Source: an uncultured Lachnospiraceae bacterium
GTDB taxonomy: Bacteria > Bacillota > Clostridia > Lachnospirales > Lachnospiraceae
DNA length: 50,169 nt
Assembly: GCA_900317585.1 (NCBI GenBank)
Contig: ONHG01000026.1
Location: 1 to 50,169, forward strand
Direction of reading: 5' to 3'
Shown: positions 33,434 through 41,969 of the stretch, in pieces
Numbering within the stretch: position 1 is the first letter of the stretch
How the letters are laid out: each line of letters starts with the position of its first letter
Made by a program: the position numbers and the translations under genes
Notes under the pieces: model-generated
The model's database searches: none
Told to the model about the DNA's origin: nothing
The model's input: only the letters and a program-made list of their open reading frames with translations

Positions 33434-34411
33434 ATGGATCCAATAACACTGGCACATGAGATAATAGACGGAAGAAGAATCACAAGGGATGATGACCTAT
33501 CATTTTTCCTTACATGTGATTTAGACGAGCTGTGTAAGGGCGCGGATATGATCAGGGAAAAGTTCATTGGGGACAAGGTAGACCTGTGCTCCATCATAAA
33601 CGGACGAAGCGGAAAATGTCCGGAGGACTGCAAGTATTGTGCGCAGTCAGCACATAATCATACAAATTGTGAGGTTTATGATTTTTTACCTGAGGAGAAA
33701 ATACTTGAGGCCTGCAGGATGAATGAGAGAGAAGGTGTAGACCGCTTTTCTATAGTTACAGCGGGAAAAGCACTGACAGGTGAGGAGTTTGACAAGGCAA
33801 TACATGCATATGAGACAATGAACAGAGAGTGTAAGATTGATTTATGTGCGTCAATGGGCTTTCTTTCAGCGGAGCAGCTTCACAGACTGCACGAGGCAGG
33901 TGTCAGCAGCTATCACCACAATATAGAGACCTCAAAGCGTAATTTCCCCAATATATGCACCACACACACCTATGATATGAAGATTGAGACGCTTAAAAAG
34001 GTGAAGGCAGAGGGCATGTATGCATGCTCAGGCGGCATCATCGGAATGGGTGAAACCTGGGAGGACAGGCTTGATATGGCAGTAAGCCTTGCAGAGGTAG
34101 GAGTGGATTCCATTCCGCTTAATGCGCTTATGCCGATTGCTGGTACACCGCTTGAGGGTCTTGAGCATATCAGTGAGCCTGATATACTGCGTACAGTGTC
34201 ATTTTTCAGATATATAAATCCAGAGGCTGACATACGTCTCGGAGCCGGCAGGGCGCTGCTTACAAATGATGGGGAGCTTGCATTCAAGTCTGGAGCATCA
34301 GCTACAATCACAGGAAATATGCTTACGACAGTAGCTTGTGCCACAATCAGGAGTGACAAGGAAATGCTTGAGAGCATGGGCAGGGATGTGACACCTGAAT
34401 ACATGAAATAA
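33434..34411 (+). CDS. bioB: Biotin synthase
   Basis: A 325-residue radical-SAM enzyme that inserts sulfur into dethiobiotin. The SAM-cluster cysteines are C62, C66 and C69 in KCPEDCKYCAQS. SIVTAGK, YHHNIETS and RLGAGRALL also match BioB, with the conserved Arg of the second Fe-S cluster in the last. I start at 33434, behind AAAGGAGA, because the possible upstream start at 33326 lies within the operator. No bioA, bioD or bioF is near, so the cell may import dethiobiotin or encode the rest elsewhere. Confidence 0.93.
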   Translation: MDPITLAHEIIDGRRITRDDDLSFFLTCDLDELCKGADMIREKFIGDKVDLCSIINGRSGKCPEDCKYCAQSAHNHTNCEVYDFLPEEKILEACRMNEREGVDRFSIVTAGKALTGEEFDKAIHAYETMNRECKIDLCASMGFLSAEQLHRLHEAGVSSYHHNIETSKRNFPNICTTHTYDMKIETLKKVKAEGMYACSGGIIGMGETWEDRLDMAVSLAEVGVDSIPLNALMPIAGTPLEGLEHISEPDILRTVSFFRYINPEADIRLGAGRALLTNDGELAFKSGASATITGNMLTTVACATIRSDKEMLESMGRDVTPEYMK

Positions 34412-34440
34412 AGGTAATTATTCAGAATATAAAATATGTC

Positions 34441-34602
34441 AAAGATGCGTAAACTAGTACAGCGAAAATTAAGTTGTTGATACATTGAGCGAGGATGCGG
34501 TTTCGAGAGTGCATGTCAAAAAACGCAGGCGTAGCGGGCTACGTCAAGGAATATATCAATTACTTATTATTCGCTGTACTAGTATTAGTGTTGCGCATCT
34601 TT
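34441..34602. repeat. MITE-like long inverted repeat (about 162 bases)
   Basis: AAAGATGCG at 34441-34449 pairs with CGCATCTTT at 34594-34602, and a perfect 14-base stem ACTAGTACAGCGAA (34453-34466) pairs with 34570-34583. An imperfect extension inward (TTGTTGATAC with ATATATCAAT) follows. The inside is non-coding. The shape suits a miniature transposable element or a long RNA hairpin; I see no target duplication with confidence. Confidence 0.6.
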
Positions 34603-34723
34603 TTTAGTACAAACGACAGGATTGGTTGCGGGGGAAAAATTTTTATTATATAATGAAAACAGGTAATTTAAGGAATTTGTCCGGTACAGCATGGAACATG
34701 AATAGGCAATGCGGGGAAATAAC

Positions 34724-36280
34724 ATGGCTATAAGAACAGAGCAGATGAAAGAAATTCTGGACATCAGATTTGATGATCCGCAAAAAGAAAAGGAATTGTG
34801 TATGCAGATGCTTTCAGAAAGCAAGGACAGGTATACGGAAGCCTTTGGCAGGACATATCTGGGAGATGCATATCATACACTTGGACAGATTGATGAAGCC
34901 CTGTTCGAGCTTGGCAGGGGGCTTAAGCTGGCTGAGGCAGACGGATATGAGGATCTTTTGTTTATTTTGTACAATCTGATAGGAATCATATACATGTACC
35001 GTGATGATGAACAGAGTGCACTGGATTATTTCTTTAACGGTATTGAACTGTCAGAGAAAATGAATGACAAGATGATGCAGGCAACGCTGTTGTCGAATAT
35101 AGCTTATACATACAGGATAGCAGGAGCATACGATAAAGCGGAGAGGATGACAGACAGATTTTATCAGATGATATGTGAGACCGCTGAAAATAAGTCAAAT
35201 GTAGAGCTTGACAGAATAAGCTATGAGACAGATAAGATAGGACTTTATCTGTGCAGGAATGAACCGGATAAGGCGTGGGAGCTGATGCAGCTTAGCGAAA
35301 TACAGGCTGATACAGGCGTAGAAAAATATATTAATTTTGCATTCTATTATGGAATAAAGGGTGATCATAAACAGTGTGCCATGTATATAGATACCGCGAT
35401 GAGCATACTGAGTGAGGGCGTCAACAGATATGAGAGCATATTATATCAGTTTGAGATAATAAGGATAGCCATAGATGCAGGGCTTTATGAAAAGGCATTG
35501 CAGATATCAGAAATCTCTGAGGAGCTGATGGAAGAGAACATAAATATCGGAAAATGGGTAAAGCTCATGGGATACCGCATAGAGATATATGAAGCGCTTG
35601 GCTGTACGGATGAGCTTAGTGAAGCCTACAAAAGGTATTTTGAATATGATACCATATACGAGGAAGAGAAAAAACAGGCGGCAGTGACCAGAATCAGGCG
35701 AAAGATAGAGCTGATTTATGAAATTGACAGGAAAAAGCAGATAGAGCAAAGGCAGGCTGCACTTTCCGATAAGCGCAGCAATGATGAGCTGACAGGTCTG
35801 TACAACAGATGGGGCTTAAAGAACCGGATTAAACAGCTTTATAGCGAAAATGACAGTATGAATACCACACTTATGGTTGCCACTGCAGATGTCGATTTTT
35901 TCAAGGAGTATAATGATACATATGGACACATTGCCGGAGACCGATGCTTAAAATGTGTGGCAGATATTTTGAGACAAAATATAGGCGATGAGGGTATTAT
36001 TTGCAGATATGGCGGGGATGAATTCCTTTGTGTGATGAGCAATATATCGCAGGCACAGGCCGAGCAGCTTTTTTCTAAGATAAGTGCCGGGCTTGCCGAT
36101 AAATATATAGAGAATAGCCAGTCAGGGGTTTCTGACAGGGTGACGATAAGCATTGGTGCGGTCATAGCGAAGCAGTCTGCAGCGATGGATTTTGAGACAC
36201 TTATTCATGAGGCGGATATGGCACTTTATGAGGTAAAAAACAACTCAAAAAATGGATACCGGGTTAAGAGATTAGGTTAG
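34724..36280 (+). CDS. TPR-GGDEF diguanylate cyclase (paralogue 1)
   Basis: 518 residues. The first 340 are helical tetratricopeptide-like repeats (GRTYLGDAYHTLGQIDEALFE and GIIYMYRDDEQSALDYFF, each a typical TPR turn). A short coiled coil follows, then a GGDEF domain with DELTGLYNRWGL, DVDFFKEYNDTYGHIAGD and the intact CRYGGDEF motif. It should make c-di-GMP. The RxxD inhibitory site is not present. There is no membrane segment, so the TPR part probably receives a protein or peptide signal. Start 34724 lies behind GGGGAA. Only 8 bases separate it from its paralogue. Confidence 0.86.
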   Translation: MAIRTEQMKEILDIRFDDPQKEKELCMQMLSESKDRYTEAFGRTYLGDAYHTLGQIDEALFELGRGLKLAEADGYEDLLFILYNLIGIIYMYRDDEQSALDYFFNGIELSEKMNDKMMQATLLSNIAYTYRIAGAYDKAERMTDRFYQMICETAENKSNVELDRISYETDKIGLYLCRNEPDKAWELMQLSEIQADTGVEKYINFAFYYGIKGDHKQCAMYIDTAMSILSEGVNRYESILYQFEIIRIAIDAGLYEKALQISEISEELMEENINIGKWVKLMGYRIEIYEALGCTDELSEAYKRYFEYDTIYEEEKKQAAVTRIRRKIELIYEIDRKKQIEQRQAALSDKRSNDELTGLYNRWGLKNRIKQLYSENDSMNTTLMVATADVDFFKEYNDTYGHIAGDRCLKCVADILRQNIGDEGIICRYGGDEFLCVMSNISQAQAEQLFSKISAGLADKYIENSQSGVSDRVTISIGAVIAKQSAAMDFETLIHEADMALYEVKNNSKNGYRVKRLG

Positions 36281-36288
36281 GATATAGG

Positions 36289-37884
36289 ATGGATAAGCGA
36301 AAAGAGATAATTAAATACAGGTTTGCAGATCCACAGAGGACCTATAATATATGCTGTGAGCTGCTTGAGCAGGGAAAACAGTCAGGAAATGACTATGATA
36401 TTGCATATGCATATCTTTATATGGGAGATGCGGTTTTTGCCATGGGCAATGCAGATGAGGCATTAAAATACCTTATGATGGCGGAAAAGGTACAGAAGCA
36501 AAATGGCTTTGATGAGCAGCGGATGACTACGTACAATATAATAGGGGTTATTTACTCAAATATGGGCGATTTACAGCTTTCACTGGACTACTATCATGCT
36601 GCTATGGAGCTGGCAAGGAAATACAGCAATATTGAGCTTCAAGCCATGATTTACAATAATGTGGGAGTAGTGTTCACATATGCAGGTGATTATGTAAATG
36701 CCTCGGAATACTTTAAAAAGTCATATGAATTCTTAAATCAGGAAAATGATGGGGATAATGAATTATCATGCAGTAGGCTGAGTCTTTATCTGAATATATG
36801 TGAGGGACTGCAGAATACAAAATGTTATGCTGAGGAAAAGGCTTATCTGGATGAAGTGATGAAAACCATAGATAAGGACACTCTCATACCATTGGAGAGG
36901 ATTAGGGTGTCACACGTATATGGCATGCTGTATTATGAAACCGGTGAATATGAAAAAGCATTTGATATGTGTATGAAGGTAGTGGCTCTGTCTGAAAACA
37001 ATATGAATGATATTGATTTATTTGACGATTATTGGGACATAGTAAAGCTGCTTATAAATATGGATAAAATCGAATATACATATGGAATACTTGAAGGCTT
37101 AAGCAATATGGCCGAAAAATCAGATATTGACAGAAAAAGAATTCAGGTCTGCAGGCTTCGCATACAGATATACGAAAAAACCGGTGAAAAGGAAAAATAT
37201 GCGCAACAGCTTCGCAGATACTATCAGCTTAGGGAGCGAATTAATACTGAGAGAAACAACATAATAATCTCAGCCATAGACAATCGCTGCCGTTTAGAGG
37301 ATGAACGCAAGAATAACAGACGACTGAACGAGGACAATCTGAAGCTCATGAGAGAGAGCGAGGTTGATGAGCTGACAGGTGTCTACAACAGGCTGGCATT
37401 CAGGCGTCGCTATGACAGAATGTATAGATATGCTTTGCGAAATGCTCATACGTATTGTATGGGAATATTCGATATAGACTTTTTTAAAGTATATAATGAT
37501 TCATATGGGCATATCAGAGGTGACAAATGTCTAAAGCAGATTGCTGCGATATTAATGCATACATCTGACGGCGATTTCTGTGTGGCCAGATATGGCGGTG
37601 ATGAGTTTGTATTTATGGCATATGATGTATCTGAAGAAAAGGTCAGGGATTTCTTGCACAGACTGATAGAAAATGTAAAAAATGCAGCCATTGAATTTGA
37701 CTCAAAGCCGGATGGTACGGATAAGGTGACGATTTCCGCAGGTGCAGTTATACAGCAGCATGCAACAGAAGGCACCCGGCTTACCGATCTTTTAAAGCAG
37801 GCTGATAAAATGCTCTATGAGGTAAAACAGGCCGGCAAGGATGATTATAAAATAAGCGAATTAGTATATTTCACTGAAAAATAA
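36289..37884 (+). CDS. TPR-GGDEF diguanylate cyclase (paralogue 2)
   Basis: 531 residues, same architecture as the preceding protein. TPR repeats are clearer here (AYLYMGDAVFAMGNADEALKY, split at its turn; YNIIGVIYSNMGDLQLSLDY; YNNVGVVFTYAGDYVNASEYF). The GGDEF domain has DELTGVYNRLAF, DIDFFKVYNDSYGHIRGD and intact ARYGGDEF, and no RxxD site. The adjacent pair clearly arose by tandem duplication followed by divergence. TPR arrays coupled to output domains in Firmicutes often bind short peptides, so a peptide-sensing role is possible but inferred. Confidence 0.86.
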   Translation: MDKRKEIIKYRFADPQRTYNICCELLEQGKQSGNDYDIAYAYLYMGDAVFAMGNADEALKYLMMAEKVQKQNGFDEQRMTTYNIIGVIYSNMGDLQLSLDYYHAAMELARKYSNIELQAMIYNNVGVVFTYAGDYVNASEYFKKSYEFLNQENDGDNELSCSRLSLYLNICEGLQNTKCYAEEKAYLDEVMKTIDKDTLIPLERIRVSHVYGMLYYETGEYEKAFDMCMKVVALSENNMNDIDLFDDYWDIVKLLINMDKIEYTYGILEGLSNMAEKSDIDRKRIQVCRLRIQIYEKTGEKEKYAQQLRRYYQLRERINTERNNIIISAIDNRCRLEDERKNNRRLNEDNLKLMRESEVDELTGVYNRLAFRRRYDRMYRYALRNAHTYCMGIFDIDFFKVYNDSYGHIRGDKCLKQIAAILMHTSDGDFCVARYGGDEFVFMAYDVSEEKVRDFLHRLIENVKNAAIEFDSKPDGTDKVTISAGAVIQQHATEGTRLTDLLKQADKMLYEVKQAGKDDYKISELVYFTEK

Positions 37885-37901
37885 GAGGTTACGGGGGAAA
37901 T

Positions 37902-39755
37902 ATGTACAACGATAAAGGCAATACAAAGTATCTGAAGCTGTTAAAGCAAAACTATTCATCAAGTCAGGATGTAATCAGGGAGATAGTCAATCTTTCTGCG
38001 ATTATAAACCTGCCAAAGGGCACGGAGTTTTTCCTGAGTGATATACATGGCGAGTATGAGGCTTTTTTACATATCATGAACAATTGCTCAGGTGTGATAA
38101 AGGAAAAGGTGGATTTGATTTTCAAGGATACAATTTCTGATTATGACAGACAGGAGCTTTGCACGCTCATATACTATCCAAGAGAGAAAATGGCCCTGCT
38201 TGATGAACAGGGAAAGATAGACAGTGACTGGTATGCTATGACGTTAAATCAGCTTATACTTGTCGCGAAGCTGCTCTCATCAAAGTACACCAGGTCGAAG
38301 GTCAGAAAGGCTCTGCCTGAGGAATATGCGTACATCATCGATGAGCTTTTGCATGCGCAGGAGGATGAGGATGCAAACCAGGTCAGATATCATAAGCAGA
38401 TATTAAAGACTATAATTGATTTGGAGGATGCGGATGAGTTTATAATCGCTTTGTCTGCACTGATTAAGAGGCTTGCTGTTGACCATCTGCACATTGTGGG
38501 AGATGTATTTGACAGAGGAGGAAGCGCGGATAAGATTCTCGATCTGCTTTATGATTATCACTCGCTTGATATCGAGTGGGGCAATCACGACATCCTCTGG
38601 ATGGGTGCGGCATGTGGAAATGATGCATGTATATGTAATGTCATCCGCAACAATCTGAAATACAACAATGTGGAAATTCTTGAGAATGCCTACGGAATAA
38701 GCTTACGACAGCTAATGCTGTTTGGCATGAAAACATATGGTATAGAGGATGGAATTGAGGCTGCAAGGGCGGCCATCACAGTAATGCTTTTTAAGCTTGA
38801 AGGGCAGCTTATACTTGCACATCCCGAGTATGAGATGGGAAACAGGCTGATGCTTGACAGGCTGGACGAGCTGCAGGATGTAGGAGTGGACAGAAAGCGC
38901 TTTCCAACCGTTGATGATGAGAAACCCTACGCACTAAGTGACGAGGAGACTGTCATCATGAGAAAGCTGCACAGACAGTTTGTGACAGGACAGCGCCTGC
39001 ACAAGCATGTCAGATTTTTGTATGATAAGGGCAGCATGTACAATGTATACAATGGCAACCTGCTCTATCATGGCTGTGTTCCGGTTGATAGCAACGGAGC
39101 CTTTGACAAGCTGTATATTGATGGTGAATTTTATCATGGAAGGGCGCTGCTTGACAAATGTGATGAGAAGGCAAGGGCTGCGTATGTGGACAATCCTTAT
39201 AAGGATGATGTGGACTTTATGTGGTTTTTGTGGGGAGGAGAAAAATCACCGCTGTGCGGCAGAAGGCTTAAGACCTTTGAGATGGAATATGTTACAGACA
39301 AGAGCATGTGGGAAGAGCCTTCTAACCCATACTACAGCAGGTATTACGATAAGAGCTTCTGCTGTCAGATACTGCACGAGTTCGGGCTGTATGATGATGA
39401 TGCGCATATCATAAATGGACATACACCGGTTCACGCAATAGAGGGAGAGAACCCTGTCAGGGCCAATGGCAAGCTGTTTGTGATAGATGGAGGCTTCTGC
39501 CGTGCGATGAACAAGAAAACCGGTATCGCCGGCTATACACTGATTTACAATTCACATGGTCTAAGGCTCAAGGCACACACGCCTTTTACATCGGTGGAGG
39601 ATGCTCTGATAAATAATACTGACATAGAGACATCATCAGAGGTCGAGGAGAATGATAAGAGACGTATGCTTGTGAAGGATACCGATATAGGAAAGAGGCT
39701 TATTGGAGAGATTGATGATCTGCACAAGCTTCTTGAGAACTACAGGAGGCTGTAG
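37902..39755 (+). CDS. fbp: Fructose-1,6-bisphosphatase class III
   Basis: 617 residues, the usual length of the Firmicute-type FBPase, which removes the 1-phosphate of fructose-1,6-bisphosphate in gluconeogenesis. The metallophosphatase core motifs are FFLSDIHGEYEAF near residue 42, HIVGDVFDRGGSADKILD, EWGNHDILWMGAA, LYHGCVPVD, INGHTPVHAIEGENP and FVIDGGFCRA. Manganese would be bound by the Asp, His and Asn residues of these motifs. It lies 17 bases after the second TPR-GGDEF gene and may share its transcript; no functional link is obvious. Confidence 0.95.
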   Translation: MYNDKGNTKYLKLLKQNYSSSQDVIREIVNLSAIINLPKGTEFFLSDIHGEYEAFLHIMNNCSGVIKEKVDLIFKDTISDYDRQELCTLIYYPREKMALLDEQGKIDSDWYAMTLNQLILVAKLLSSKYTRSKVRKALPEEYAYIIDELLHAQEDEDANQVRYHKQILKTIIDLEDADEFIIALSALIKRLAVDHLHIVGDVFDRGGSADKILDLLYDYHSLDIEWGNHDILWMGAACGNDACICNVIRNNLKYNNVEILENAYGISLRQLMLFGMKTYGIEDGIEAARAAITVMLFKLEGQLILAHPEYEMGNRLMLDRLDELQDVGVDRKRFPTVDDEKPYALSDEETVIMRKLHRQFVTGQRLHKHVRFLYDKGSMYNVYNGNLLYHGCVPVDSNGAFDKLYIDGEFYHGRALLDKCDEKARAAYVDNPYKDDVDFMWFLWGGEKSPLCGRRLKTFEMEYVTDKSMWEEPSNPYYSRYYDKSFCCQILHEFGLYDDDAHIINGHTPVHAIEGENPVRANGKLFVIDGGFCRAMNKKTGIAGYTLIYNSHGLRLKAHTPFTSVEDALINNTDIETSSEVEENDKRRMLVKDTDIGKRLIGEIDDLHKLLENYRRL

Positions 39756-39802
39756 GGTATTTATGCGACTTTAGGGTATGTATTGGACATGACATTGACA
39801 AA

Positions 39803-39884
39803 TAAGTTATAAAGAGTTATAAAAAGATTACGAAGTTATAAAGAGTTATAAAAATCAGCAAAAGTTATAAAAAGTTATAAAACA
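39803..39884 (+). repeat. Reiterated AGTTATAAA units
   Basis: Six copies of AGTTATAAA, arranged in three close pairs, occupy the short gap before the ATPase gene. The first two pairs share a longer GTTATAAAGAGTTATAAAA. They could be operator iterons or a slippage-prone promoter. Confidence 0.65.
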
Positions 39885-39895
39885 GGAGCGCAAAG

Positions 39896-40927
39896 ATGAA
39901 AAAAAATCCCTTTTCATTATCATTTGGCAAGGAACCGGTCAGTTTAATTAACCGTAATGTCCAGTCATATGAGATAATTGATACCTTTGAAGATGAAAAT
40001 CCTGCTTACCAGGTGTGTATGATTACAGGAGTCAGAGGCTCAGGGAAGACTGTAATGCTCACAGAAATCAATAAAACGTTTGTGGCAGAGGACGACTGGA
40101 TAGTTATCGATCTGAGTCCTGAACGTGATTTATTACAATCATTTGCTGCAAATCTGAGCAATTATCCAAGTTTGTCAGAGGTATTTCGTGAAGCTAAAAT
40201 AAATCTGTCATTTTTAGGGCTGGGCGTTGAAATAGAAGGTGCTTCTCCAATCACCGATTTAAATGTCGCAGTGACGAGGATGCTTGAAAAGATTAAAAAG
40301 AAGCATAAGAGAGTTCTTGTGACGATAGACGAAGCTGTATGTAATGATACAATGAAAGAGTTTGTCAGCCTGTTCCAGATATATATGAGACAGGATTTGC
40401 CGGTATTTTTGCTTATGACAGGTCTTTATGAGAATATTTATGAGCTTCAGAATGAAAAGACTCTCACATTTTTATACAGGGCACCTAAAATTGAGCTTCG
40501 TCCGTTGAATATAGGCATGATAGCTGAAAAATACAAGTCAATTTTTGAATTGTCGGATGAGGAAGCCACAGAGATGGCTAAAGAGACAAGGGGATATCCG
40601 TTTGCCTTCCAGGTACTGGGGTATCTTTGTTTTAAGCATAATACCGGATGGCATAATGTATTACCTGAATTCAGTCAGTATCTGGAGGAATATGTATACG
40701 AAAAGATATGGAGTGAACTGTCAAAAGGTGATAAGGAATTGTTGATTGCTATGGCAAAAACCAATGACACAAAAGTGGAAGCAATAAGAAAGACTATAAA
40801 AAAAGCATCAAACAGTTTCAGTGTATACAGGAACAGGCTTATAAAAAAAGGCTTGATTATTTCACCGGAGTATGGACATTTGGAGTTTACACTCCCAAGG
40901 TTCAAAGAATTTGTGTTGTGTAGATAA
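39896..40927 (+). CDS. AAA/STAND-type ATPase
   Basis: A 343-residue ATPase. TGVRGSGKTVML near residue 48 is Walker A and RVLVTIDEA near 145 is Walker B. FLLMTGLYENIYEL contains a sensor-like segment and TRGYPFAFQVLGYLCF resembles the lid region of archaeal-type and STAND ATPases (GYPxxxQ). The C-terminal 80 residues (TIKKASNSFSVYRNRLIKKG and PRFKEFV) look like a winged helix. The family includes stress and defence regulators, but function here is not determinable. It stands alone behind the AGTTATAAA repeats. Confidence 0.75.
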   Translation: MKKNPFSLSFGKEPVSLINRNVQSYEIIDTFEDENPAYQVCMITGVRGSGKTVMLTEINKTFVAEDDWIVIDLSPERDLLQSFAANLSNYPSLSEVFREAKINLSFLGLGVEIEGASPITDLNVAVTRMLEKIKKKHKRVLVTIDEAVCNDTMKEFVSLFQIYMRQDLPVFLLMTGLYENIYELQNEKTLTFLYRAPKIELRPLNIGMIAEKYKSIFELSDEEATEMAKETRGYPFAFQVLGYLCFKHNTGWHNVLPEFSQYLEEYVYEKIWSELSKGDKELLIAMAKTNDTKVEAIRKTIKKASNSFSVYRNRLIKKGLIISPEYGHLEFTLPRFKEFVLCR

Positions 40928-40939
40928 TTATTGCACTGT

Positions 40940-41024
40940 CGGGATGCTTGAGGCAGCAGGGATAGAGTCTAATAAGGTCAGGGTTGATGTGCAGGATGGA
41001 AGGCTTGTGATATCGCGGATTTAA
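40940..41024 (+). pseudogene. Fragment resembling an AbrB/MazE-type antitoxin tail
   Basis: In the frame ending at TAA 41022-41024 the sequence reads VGMLEAAGIESNKVRVDVQ followed by DGRLVISRI, with no start codon that gives a full protein. The pattern resembles the C-terminal half of an AbrB-like or similar small antitoxin. It is offered with low confidence as a decayed gene. Confidence 0.3.
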
Positions 41025-41031
41025 AGATATA

Positions 41032-41142
41032 TTAATCAGCAACCATAGTCTTGAGATCCTTCTTAAAGTCTGTAATTCTATACTTTATAAAATTGAGTAT
41101 GCCATCCTGATTAAGCTTATCCATAAATGCGTGGAATATCAT
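41032..41142 (-). pseudogene. Small ORF or gene remnant of 36 codons
   Basis: On the minus strand an ATG at 41142 opens 36 codons ending LKTMVAD. It is basic with a hydrophobic start and has no known family. There is no convincing ribosome site. It probably represents the end of a decayed gene. Nothing else is recognisable between 40928 and 41240 apart from short ATTTATG repeats near 41140-41170. Confidence 0.25.
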
Positions 41143-41240
41143 TTATGTTCGAATTTATGTCATTTATGCAGATTTGATTGCAAATGAATTATAGATTGTA
41201 TATTATTTATTATAGAGTAAGTTTAGAAAAGGAATACAGG

Positions 41241-41969
41241 ATGATGTACAGAATTGGAATATGTGATGATGAAGAAGCGTGTAGAATAAAAATATCGGAA
41301 AGTATAAGAAATATAGCTTTAAAAAACGATATAGAAGTTAAAATAATCCAGTATGAGTCAGGAATTCAGGTTATGGATTGTGAGAAACCTGATATATTGA
41401 TACTAGACATAGAGATGGAACACATAGATGGTCTGGAAGTCCGTGATTTGTTGGAACAGACGGACAATGAGGTACTGATTATTTTCTGTACTAGCCATGA
41501 TGAAATAATGAGTAAAGCATATGGGCGAAATGTTACAGATTTTATTAAGAAACCTGTGAGGGAAGAAGAAATTGAAAAGAAATTGCTTCATGCGATAAAT
41601 ATTATTAATAGAAGGGTAAAATGGATTTTTCTAAATACTATAAGTGGACTGACAAAGTTTAAAATTTCAGATATAGTGTATGGTATTGCACAGGGAAGGT
41701 ACTTAAAGATATACATGTTAGATGGGAGCGAATATTTTATTACAGATAAAGGTGTATCACAGCTTTATGAAATGTTGAAGGATATGAATTTTGCCAGAAT
41801 AAGCAGGAGTGTTATAATTAATTTTGAAAATGTTAATACAATTGGAGATGAGATAATTATGACAGATGGGGTGAAGCTAAAGAGTAGTAGAAGAATGAAA
41901 AAACAAATACAAGAAGATTTTTTTAATTATATGTGTAAAGTGGCAAGGGTTGAAAGAACAGATAGATGA
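41241..41969 (+). CDS. LytTR response regulator (AgrA/ComE-type)
   Basis: 242 residues. The receiver domain begins IGICDDEEACRIKI (acidic pocket), with the phosphorylated Asp in DILILDIEME near residue 57 and the conserved Lys in DFIKKPVRE. The LytTR DNA-binding domain (about 135-235) contains IVYGIAQGRYLKIYM, FARISRSVIINFENV and LKSSRRMKKQI. Start is the first of two ATGs (41241 and 41244) behind AAAAGGAA. Its stop overlaps the kinase start (ATGA). LytTR proteins bind paired 9-11-base direct repeats about 21 bases apart, and such repeats stand just after the kinase gene, so it most likely activates the export operon. Confidence 0.9.
   Translation: MMYRIGICDDEEACRIKISESIRNIALKNDIEVKIIQYESGIQVMDCEKPDILILDIEMEHIDGLEVRDLLEQTDNEVLIIFCTSHDEIMSKAYGRNVTDFIKKPVREEEIEKKLLHAINIINRRVKWIFLNTISGLTKFKISDIVYGIAQGRYLKIYMLDGSEYFITDKGVSQLYEMLKDMNFARISRSVIINFENVNTIGDEIIMTDGVKLKSSRRMKKQIQEDFFNYMCKVARVERTDR

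Noticed and set aside
39803-39884. Replication-type iterons
   Set aside because: Units are short and AT-only in context, with no replication initiator or DnaA boxes; left as a repeat of unknown role.
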